Assembly (NCBI GenBank): GCA_964522845.1
Contig: CAZFZQ010000029.1
Coordinates: 1 to 10,159 of the forward strand
DNA from: CAZFZQ01 sp964522845
Lineage (GTDB): Bacteria; Patescibacteriota; Patescibacteriia; GCA-002772895
Length of the DNA stretch: 10,159 nt
Reading direction: 5' to 3'
In this document: piece by piece, positions 4,942 to 10,159 of the stretch
Layout of the letters: every line of letters begins with the position of its first letter
Position numbering within the stretch: position 1 is the first letter of the stretch
Notes under the pieces: generated by a model
What the model saw: only the letters and a program-made list of their open reading frames with translations
What the model was told of the DNA's origin: nothing
The model's database searches: none
Translations under genes and position numbers: made by a program

Positions 4942-6135
4942 TTATTTTATCTTTACAAAATACCGTTTTCCTTTTTTGATGACGCTGCCGGATTTTATTT
5001 CAAAATTAAAATCTTTCACCGTTTCACCATCCACGGACACGCCGCCCTGGAGAACATTCCGGCGCGCGTCGCCTTTTGACGAACATAGTCCCGCTTCCAC
5101 CAAAACATCCAAAATATTTTTTGATTTTACTTTCACTTCTTTTATTTCTTCCGGCACTTCTTTTTTGGAAAACTGGCTGATAAAATTTTCCTCCGCCTTT
5201 TTTGCCACAGCTTCCGAGTGGTACATTTTTACAATTTCGTGCGCTAAGCGTAATTTCAAATCGCGCGGATTGGCGCCGCCACCTAATTCTTTTTTAATTT
5301 CATCCATGGGCACGCGCGTGCAAAGTTCAAATCCGGCCGCAATCATTCCATCCGGCCAGCTCATCACTTTTCCAAGCATATCTTCCGGCGAGTCCGATAG
5401 CGCAATCATATTGCCTTCGGATTTTCCCATTTTTTTGCCGGCTGTATCCGTCAAAAGCTTCATTGTCAAAACAAATTTTTCCTTGTTTTTCATGGTTTTC
5501 ATCAAATCGCGTCCCGCCAGCATATTAAACGTCTGGTCATTTCCTCCCACTTCGCCATCAACATTCATCACTACGCTGTCATACGCCTGCATCACGGGAT
5601 ATAAAAATTCATGCACATAAATCGGCTTGCCCTCTTTCATCCGCACCTGAAACATATCTCGCTCCAACATTCTCTGTACGGTAAAGTTTGATGATAAATC
5701 CAGCACGTCGCCAAAATTCATCTTCAAAAACCACTTGCTGTTGTATTTTATTTCCACGGGATTTTTGCCGCCCGCTTCGCCGAATCGAGGCGAGCCAAAA
5801 TCCAAAATCGCGGATGCTTGTTTTTTATATTCTTGGCAATTTTTTAAAACCTGCTCCCGCGTCAGTTGCTGCCTAGTTGAACTTTTATCAGTTGGGTCGC
5901 CAATCATGCCGGTAAAATCGCCGATTAAAAATATGATTTTGTGCCCCAGCTCCTGGAATTGGCGGAGCTTCAACATCGTAATCCCATGGCCGATATGCAA
6001 AGTCGGCGCCGTGGGGTCATAGCCGGTGTAAATCACGAGCTTCTTTTTTGATGTTAATAATTTTTCCAAAAAATCCCGCGTAGGATAAACATTTTCCACC
6101 CCCCTTGTTAAAAGTTCTTCAATTTTTTTGTCCAT
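4942..6135 (-). CDS. tyrS: tyrosyl-tRNA synthetase
   Basis: TyrRS attaches tyrosine to tRNA-Tyr. The 397-aa length fits. YTGYDPTAPTLHIGHG holds the class I HIGH motif (47-50), and KKMGKSEGN holds the KMSKS-equivalent at 235-239. The C-terminal S4-like RNA-binding domain covers about 340-397 (SSKGDARRNVLQGGVSVDG). The segment 114-124 (GSPRFGEAGGK), just before NPVEIKYNSKWF, is longer than I expect at this point and is encoded by a GC-rich near-palindrome. The start codon follows the valS stop after two bases (TAA-TT-ATG), so it is translated from the valS mRNA. There is no Shine-Dalgarno sequence. A terminator hairpin lies directly downstream. Confidence 0.97.
   Translation of the reverse strand: MDKKIEELLTRGVENVYPTRDFLEKLLTSKKKLVIYTGYDPTAPTLHIGHGITMLKLRQFQELGHKIIFLIGDFTGMIGDPTDKSSTRQQLTREQVLKNCQEYKKQASAILDFGSPRFGEAGGKNPVEIKYNSKWFLKMNFGDVLDLSSNFTVQRMLERDMFQVRMKEGKPIYVHEFLYPVMQAYDSVVMNVDGEVGGNDQTFNMLAGRDLMKTMKNKEKFVLTMKLLTDTAGKKMGKSEGNMIALSDSPEDMLGKVMSWPDGMIAAGFELCTRVPMDEIKKELGGGANPRDLKLRLAHEIVKMYHSEAVAKKAEENFISQFSKKEVPEEIKEVKVKSKNILDVLVEAGLCSSKGDARRNVLQGGVSVDGETVKDFNFEIKSGSVIKKGKRYFVKIK
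5767..5796. repeat. GC-rich near-palindromic insertion inside tyrS
   Basis: The 30 bases encode residues 114-123 (GSPRFGEAGG). TCGCC and GGCGA form hairpin arms around TCGATTC, with partial extension outwards (GCT/AGC). It interrupts a normally short loop after the LDF strand. The repeat nature is inferred from the fold and from similar insertions in neighbouring genes. Confidence 0.5.
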
Positions 6136-6137
6136 AA

Positions 6138-8723
6138 TTATAAATTTTTTAATTGCTCTTTCAAGTTTTTAATTTCATCCTCAACTTTTGCCAGTTTTTC
6201 ATATTCGGCGTCAACAACAGCCTGGGGCGCGCGGGAAACAAACTCTTTATTTTCCAATTTCTTTTTCAGCCCTTCCGCGTATTTTTCTTTTTCCACGAGT
6301 TCTTTTTTCATGCGAATTTTATTTTTTTCTTTATCCAATTCATCAATTAAAATTTTTATTTTCGGCGCGGCGGTGGTTGATTTTTTCAAATTTATTTTGC
6401 ATTTTGCCAGCCCTTCAATTATTGCCGAGTTTTCCGAAAATAATTTTTCATCCTTTGAGGTAATTTCCACATTTATTATTTTTCCGGGTTCAATTTTATT
6501 TTCCGCGCGCAAATTGCGGATTACAGTAATAACATTTTTTATTTTCTCAAATTGTTTTTCACTCCCTCCCCCTCTAACTCCCCCTCGGGCAGGGGGAGAA
6601 TCAGCAGAAGGCCATTTCGCCACTATCAAATTTTTCTTCCCCAACATTTCATTCCAAACCGCCTCGGTAACAAAGGGAATAAACGGATGCCATAAAATTA
6701 AAAGTTTTTCTAAAATTTCTTTTAATATTTTTTCTTTCCCGCCTTCAATTTTAGAAATTTCCAAATACCAATCCGCAAAATCGCTCCAAGTAAATTCTCG
6801 CAATTTTTCCGCCGCCTGCGAAAAATTATATTTTTCCAAATCATCCGTAACTTCTTTTATTAAACTATTAAATTTCACGAATATCCATTCATCCGCCAGC
6901 GTTTGTTTTTTTGTTTCTTGTTTTTTGGAACTTGCCGCTATTATATAGCGGCTGATATTCCACAATTTATTTACCAAATTCCTCGCACCTTCAACTTTAT
7001 CCGCATAAAATCTCTGGTCCTGGCCCGGAGAAACGCCGGAGAGCAAACTCAAACGCAAAGCGTCTGTTCCATATTTTGCCGTAACTTCCAATGGGTCAAC
7101 CGCGTTGCCCGCGGACTTGGAAAATTTATTTCCTTTTTCGTCTCGCAAAATGCCGTGAATATAAACATCTTTGAAAGGAATTTCTTTCAACGCGTATTCC
7201 GACATCAAAATCATTCTCGCCATCCAAAAAAATAAAATTTCATGCCCCATCTGCATCCAGTTTGTCGGATGAAATTCTTTCAACTCTTTTGTTTTGTCGG
7301 GCCAGCCCAGTGTGGAAAACGTCCAAAGCCCGGAGGAAAACCACGTATCCAAAGTGTCGGGATCTTGCTCCCAGCCTTTACCCGACGATTTTTCACTCAC
7401 TTTTATTTCTTTACCCTTATACCAAACCGGAATCCTGTGCCCCCAATAAATCTGGCGGCTGATGCACCAATCGCGCAAATTATCTATCCAATTAAAATAT
7501 GTTTTTTCAAATCTTCTTGGTGTAATTTTTACACTATCTCCCTTTGTTCCCACCGCTTCTTTCATTAAATCTTTTAAGGTCTTGTTTCTGCCAGGAATTT
7601 TTTTATTCACCGCCACAAACCACTGCGTCATTGGCAAAACTTCAACCACATCGCCAAAACGATCGGCCGTTCCCACATTTTGATCTATTTCTTCTTCTTT
7701 TTCAAAAAGTTTAGCTTTCTTTAGTTCTTCCACGACTTTTTCTCGCGCCTCAAAAACCGACAAGCCGGCATACTTCCCCGCCTCTTTTGTCATCTTTCCA
7801 TCTTCGCCAATAACTTTAATAATCTGCAAATCATTTTTTTGCGCCATTTCATAATCAACCAGCGAATGCGCCGGCGTCACGCCCAGGGCGCCCGTGCCGA
7901 ATTTCATATCCACTCCGCGGTCGGCGATTATTTTCAAAGTAAGCGGCTGGCCCGCAAAATCAACTTCAAAAATTTTGCCGATATATTTTTTGTATCGCGC
8001 GTCTTTTGGATTGACTGCCACAGCCGTATCGCCCAATTTCGTCTCCGGTCTCGTCGTGGCAATGGTAAACGGAAAATCTTTGGAATATTTGAATGTATAA
8101 AATTTCGCCTTGCGCTCCACATAAACAATTTCATCGTCGGACAGCGTGGATTGGCCTTTGACGGACCAATTAACCGCGCGAAATCCACGATAAATCAAAC
8201 CGTCATCATACATTTTTTTAAAAACCGCATTCACCGCGACATTCCGTTCTTCATCAAATGTATAAGCCAGTCGCGACCAATCACAGCTCGTGCCCATTTT
8301 TTTTATTTGCGATAAAATCACGGCTTTTGATTTCTCCGCGAACTCGCGGATTTCTTTCAGCAATCCCTCGCGCCCCAATTCTTGGCGCGGATTTTTTATT
8401 CCCTTTTCCATCAATAATTTTTCCACCTTGGCTTGCGTAGCCACAGCCGCGTGATCCGTGCCCGGCAAAAGCAGAACTTTTTTTCCGCGCAAACGCTGGT
8501 AGCGCGCCATCGTATCCATCAGCGCGTTTTCCAAGGCATGCCCCAAATGCAACACGCCCGTCACGTTCGGCGGCGGCATCATAATGGAATACGGCTCCCC
8601 CTTCTTGCCTCGACCCGAAGGGGCGGGTAGTTTATCGGGATTAAAAAATCCGCTCCGCTCCCACTCAGCGTAAATTTTGTCCTCAAAATCAGCCGGAATA
8701 TAGGCTTTTGGAATTTCTTTCAT
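6138..8723 (-). CDS. valS: valyl-tRNA synthetase
   Basis: ValRS charges tRNA-Val and edits misactivated threonine. At 861 aa it is full length. PPPNVTGVLHLGH carries HIGH (59-62). The CP1 editing domain is marked by TTRPETKLGDTAVAVNP (223-239). The CISRQIYWGHRIPVWY segment lies near 418. The KMSKS-equivalent is KFSKS at 533-537. The anticodon-binding helical domain follows, and a lysine/glutamate coiled coil (about 795-861) typical of ValRS closes the protein. Two extra segments are encoded by GC-rich palindromes: LPAPSGRGKK (32-41), before the catalytic core, and residues 709-721 (SPPARGGVRGGGS), between the anticodon domain and the helix EKQFEKIKNVI. The promoter is so close (see 8733-8761) that the mRNA would be almost leaderless. 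tyrS follows after two bases. Confidence 0.97.
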   Translation of the reverse strand: MKEIPKAYIPADFEDKIYAEWERSGFFNPDKLPAPSGRGKKGEPYSIMMPPPNVTGVLHLGHALENALMDTMARYQRLRGKKVLLLPGTDHAAVATQAKVEKLLMEKGIKNPRQELGREGLLKEIREFAEKSKAVILSQIKKMGTSCDWSRLAYTFDEERNVAVNAVFKKMYDDGLIYRGFRAVNWSVKGQSTLSDDEIVYVERKAKFYTFKYSKDFPFTIATTRPETKLGDTAVAVNPKDARYKKYIGKIFEVDFAGQPLTLKIIADRGVDMKFGTGALGVTPAHSLVDYEMAQKNDLQIIKVIGEDGKMTKEAGKYAGLSVFEAREKVVEELKKAKLFEKEEEIDQNVGTADRFGDVVEVLPMTQWFVAVNKKIPGRNKTLKDLMKEAVGTKGDSVKITPRRFEKTYFNWIDNLRDWCISRQIYWGHRIPVWYKGKEIKVSEKSSGKGWEQDPDTLDTWFSSGLWTFSTLGWPDKTKELKEFHPTNWMQMGHEILFFWMARMILMSEYALKEIPFKDVYIHGILRDEKGNKFSKSAGNAVDPLEVTAKYGTDALRLSLLSGVSPGQDQRFYADKVEGARNLVNKLWNISRYIIAASSKKQETKKQTLADEWIFVKFNSLIKEVTDDLEKYNFSQAAEKLREFTWSDFADWYLEISKIEGGKEKILKEILEKLLILWHPFIPFVTEAVWNEMLGKKNLIVAKWPSADSPPARGGVRGGGSEKQFEKIKNVITVIRNLRAENKIEPGKIINVEITSKDEKLFSENSAIIEGLAKCKINLKKSTTAAPKIKILIDELDKEKNKIRMKKELVEKEKYAEGLKKKLENKEFVSRAPQAVVDAEYEKLAKVEDEIKNLKEQLKNL
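6562..6599. repeat. in-frame palindromic repeat inside valS (C-terminal linker)
   Basis: On the minus strand CTCCCC and GGGGAG form the arms around a CTGCCCGAG centre, followed by TTAGAGGGGGAGGG. The plan (palindrome, then TAG, then a G-rich half copy) parallels the repeat at 3119-3150 in argS, but the sequence differs. It encodes residues 709-721 of ValRS without disturbing the frame. Confidence 0.7.
8601..8630. repeat. GC-rich hairpin insertion inside valS (N-terminal)
   Basis: These 30 bases encode residues 32-41 (LPAPSGRGKK). ACCCG and CGGGT form a 5-bp hairpin around CCCCTT on the minus strand. It lies in the short link between the N-terminal helix and the PYSIMMPPPNVTG strand. Assignment as a repeat is an inference. 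Confidence 0.45.
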
Positions 8724-8732
8724 ACTATATAT

Positions 8733-8761
8733 AATTTATCAGAAATATGCGGGATTGACAA
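8733..8761 (-). promoter_or_regulatory. valS-tyrS promoter, giving a near-leaderless mRNA
   Basis: TTGTCA (8761-8756), 17 bases, TAAATT (8738-8733) on the minus strand. Initiation about seven bases after the -10 falls near 8726, only about three bases before the valS ATG (8723). No ribosome binding site could fit, which matches the lack of Shine-Dalgarno sequences elsewhere in the window. Confidence 0.6.
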
Positions 8762-8783
8762 TCGCCCGTTCACTTGATAATCT
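8755..8783 (+). promoter_or_regulatory. divergent promoter for the DHH-family gene
   Basis: TTGACA (8755-8760) is a perfect -35, followed after 17 bases by TAATCT (8778-8783). It shares its -35 with the valS promoter. Transcription from it would place the whole inverted-repeat element 8809-8957 in the 5' untranslated region. A perfect TATAAT at 8805-8810, at the edge of that element, is an alternative -10 without a convincing -35. Confidence 0.5.
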
Positions 8784-8808
8784 AAACTATTAAACCTATG
8801 CCAATATA

Positions 8809-8957
8809 ATAAATAGTAGTGCGCTTTGTTATTGAGCGGCTTGTGAGCGCGAGCGGGCACGGAGTCCCGTCATCGGGACGAGCGAGCGCGAACGCCTGAA
8901 GCGCGCCACGCCGGGGCGCACGAGGAAAGCGAAAGAATAAAGCGCACTACTATTTAT
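8809..8957. mobile_element. 149-bp GC-rich element with 19-bp terminal inverted repeats (MITE-like)
   Basis: ATAAATAGTAGTGCGCTTT (8809-8827) is repeated as an exact reverse complement at 8939-8957. The 111-base interior is GC-rich, unlike its surroundings, and contains its own hairpin GTCCCG-TCAT-CGGGAC (8864-8879) and two near-direct copies of GAGCGCGA(G/A)CG (8845, 8884). It encodes no convincing protein. Size, terminal repeats and composition resemble a miniature inverted-repeat element or a structured untranslated RNA. I see no clear target-site duplication. It ends six bases before the DHH-family start codon. Confidence 0.55.
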
Positions 8958-8963
8958 ACATTT

Positions 8964-10061
8964 ATGTCCCTCGACATCAAACAACAAATCGCAGAGCAAA
9001 CCAAAAACGCCAAAAATATCCTTATTTGTTTTAAAGATATTAAACAGGGATCGGGCTATCCCGCGGGCGGCGATGCCGTAGCCTCGGCTTTGGCTTTGCA
9101 AAAAATTCTCCAAAAAAATGGAAAAAATGTTGATCTCGCCTCGCCTCAATTTGTTTTGCCAAAACCGCTCGCCAGCCTCCCCGGCGCGAACTCCATAAAA
9201 GATAAAATTCAATCCGCGCGCCAGGCAAAAATCCGCGTGAACATCAAAGAATCCGGCGTGAAAAATTTTTCCTACGACACGGAAGGCGAATTTTTAAACA
9301 TTTATTTTTCTCCCCAAGAAAATTTTATAAATTTAAAAAATCTGAAAATTGAAAGCGGCGCGTGGGCGTATGATTTGATTTTCACGATAGACACTTCCGA
9401 ACTCGCGCTTTTGTGTAATATTTACACTAACAACAAACCGCTCTTTGACGCCGTGCCTGTCATAAATATTGATAATTCCGCGGACAATGAACATTATGGC
9501 GAAATAAATCTCGTGGACATCAAAAGCTCATCCGTCGCGGAAATTATCTGGCATCTTATCGCCCACAGTCCAAACTTGGACCAGAATATTATTGATTGTA
9601 TTCTCTCGGGCATCATTGCCAAAACGAAAAATTTCCGCACGCCAAGCATCAATCCCAAAACATTGGAAATCGTAGGCCAGCTCATAACTTTGGGCGCGCG
9701 GCGCGGCGAAATTATTGATAATTTTTATCGCACCAAATCCATAGAAACCTTGCGGCTTTGGGGCCGGGCGCTGGCTCGCTTAAAACAAAACGGCGAAATT
9801 ATTTGGTCACTTCTGACGCATGCGGACTTTATAAACGCCGGCGCGGGCGAAGAGGAATTGCCGGACGTCATCCACGAATTGATTTCCAATTCTCCCAACG
9901 CCAAAACCATCGCCCTGATTTTTGAAAGCCCTTCGACAAGCTCAGGGCAAATAATTAGGGCGATTATTTTTTCCAAGAACCGCCTCGACCACAAAATCCT
10001 CCCCTTCACCAACCTCCTCACCGCGGAAAAAGAATTGCTCAAAGAATTGACAAAAGTCTAA
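8964..10061 (+). CDS. degenerate DHH-family (NrnA-like) protein, probably without phosphoesterase activity
   Basis: This 365-aa protein follows the NrnA/DHH phosphoesterase plan. A DHH domain covers about 1-230, with DLIFTIDTSELA around 137-148, VINIDNSADNEHYGEINLVD at 166-185 and SGIIAKTKNFRTPSINPKTLEI at 215-236. A DHHA1 C-terminal domain (about 275-360) follows. Active members hydrolyse short oligoribonucleotides or pAp using Mn. Here the metal ligands are largely lost. The NPDGDA motif reads PAGGDA (33-38), the name-giving DHH is DNS (170-172), and the usual Asp of the third motif is absent in AKTKNFR. D143 remains. Residues 28-33 (QGSGYP) and 323-328 (PSTSSG) are encoded by palindromic sequence. 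It may keep a nucleic-acid-binding role. The ATG lacks a Shine-Dalgarno sequence. Confidence 0.8.
   Translation: MSLDIKQQIAEQTKNAKNILICFKDIKQGSGYPAGGDAVASALALQKILQKNGKNVDLASPQFVLPKPLASLPGANSIKDKIQSARQAKIRVNIKESGVKNFSYDTEGEFLNIYFSPQENFINLKNLKIESGAWAYDLIFTIDTSELALLCNIYTNNKPLFDAVPVINIDNSADNEHYGEINLVDIKSSSVAEIIWHLIAHSPNLDQNIIDCILSGIIAKTKNFRTPSINPKTLEIVGQLITLGARRGEIIDNFYRTKSIETLRLWGRALARLKQNGEIIWSLLTHADFINAGAGEEELPDVIHELISNSPNAKTIALIFESPSTSSGQIIRAIIFSKNRLDHKILPFTNLLTAEKELLKELTKV
9928..9948. repeat. palindromic repeat inside the DHH-family gene
   Basis: The 21 bases begin GCCCT and end AGGGC, with TTCGACAAGCTC between. I recognise this motif as a widely dispersed bacterial palindromic repeat. It encodes most of S322-G328 and falls at a beta-hairpin turn between IALIFE and QIIRAIIF, where extra residues are tolerated. 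Confidence 0.7.
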
Positions 10062-10075
10062 TTTTGTGCTATTAT
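10047..10075 (+). promoter_or_regulatory. tRNA-Ala promoter
   Basis: TTGACA (10047-10052), 17 bases, TATTAT (10070-10075). Initiation near 10082 is five bases before the tRNA. The -35 lies inside the last codons of the DHH-family gene. Confidence 0.75.
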
Positions 10076-10086
10076 TTTCTGAGTGA

Positions 10087-10159
10087 GGGCCCTTAGCTCA
10101 TTTGGTAGAGCGCCGCGTTTGCAACGCGGAGGCGGCCGGTTCAAGCCCGGCAGGGTCCA
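10087..10159 (+). tRNA. tRNA-Ala (anticodon UGC)
   Basis: This is a complete 73-nt cloverleaf. Acceptor GGGCCCT pairs with AGGGTCC, including the G3-U70 wobble that marks tRNA-Ala. The D arm is AGCTCATTTGGTAGAGC. The anticodon stem CCGCG/CGCGG encloses TTTGCAA, giving anticodon TGC at 10120-10122. The T arm GCCGG-TTCAAGC-CCGGC is canonical apart from C60. The discriminator A10159 is the last base of the window, so whether CCA is encoded cannot be seen. Confidence 0.97.

Noticed and set aside
4756..5079. Plus-strand protein of 107 aa starting in the leader
   Set aside because: It runs through two terminators and the tRNA-like RNA and overlaps tyrS in antisense, with no protein family resemblance.
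8829..9212. Minus-strand protein of 127 aa across the inverted-repeat element
   Set aside because: It is Arg/Ser-rich low-quality sequence opposite a well-supported plus-strand gene and reads through the GC-rich repeat.

Overview
The window looks like chromosomal DNA of a Candidate Phyla Radiation bacterium (Patescibacteria, probably Parcubacteria-like). This is an inference from gene style rather than a marker gene. The proteins are lysine-rich and compact, several enzyme-like proteins have degenerate active sites, the tRNA-Leu gene lacks an encoded CCA, and none of the eight start codons has a clear Shine-Dalgarno sequence. GC-rich palindromic repeats sit inside otherwise AT-leaning genes.

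Layout. Positions 1-49 hold the probable end of a plus-strand gene, followed by a hairpin terminator that also faces a minus-strand tRNA-Leu(GAG). A 25-bp perfect inverted repeat (183-246) separates the tRNA from a long minus-strand gene set. In transcription order from about 4684 this set is a 76-aa helical protein, a 312-aa HExxH (ImmA/IrrE-like) putative metallopeptidase, arginyl-tRNA synthetase, a bactofilin and a degenerate diacylglycerol-kinase-like protein. The second minus-strand operon is valS-tyrS (8723 to 4942). On the plus strand a degenerate DHH-family (NrnA-like) protein (8964-10061) is followed by tRNA-Ala(UGC), which has its own promoter and ends at the window edge.

The 313-base gap 4629-4941 is the most unusual part. 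It holds back-to-back promoters sharing a -35 region, a short plus-strand leader with a strong intrinsic terminator, then a 79-82 nt RNA that folds as an aberrant cloverleaf with a perfect T-loop and acceptor stem, and a second terminator. The leader carries 16 nt perfectly complementary to the anticodon-like arm of the downstream RNA. I could not assign this RNA to a known class. The second gap, 8724-8963, holds divergent promoters with the same shared -35 design and a 149-bp GC-rich element bounded by 19-bp inverted repeats, ending six bases before the DHH gene.

Functionally the window is about translation: three class I aminoacyl-tRNA synthetases, two tRNAs and a tRNA-like RNA. The synthetases and the DHH protein carry short in-frame insertions encoded by palindromic repeats, placed at linkers or turns, reminiscent of the palindromic elements known inside Rickettsia genes.
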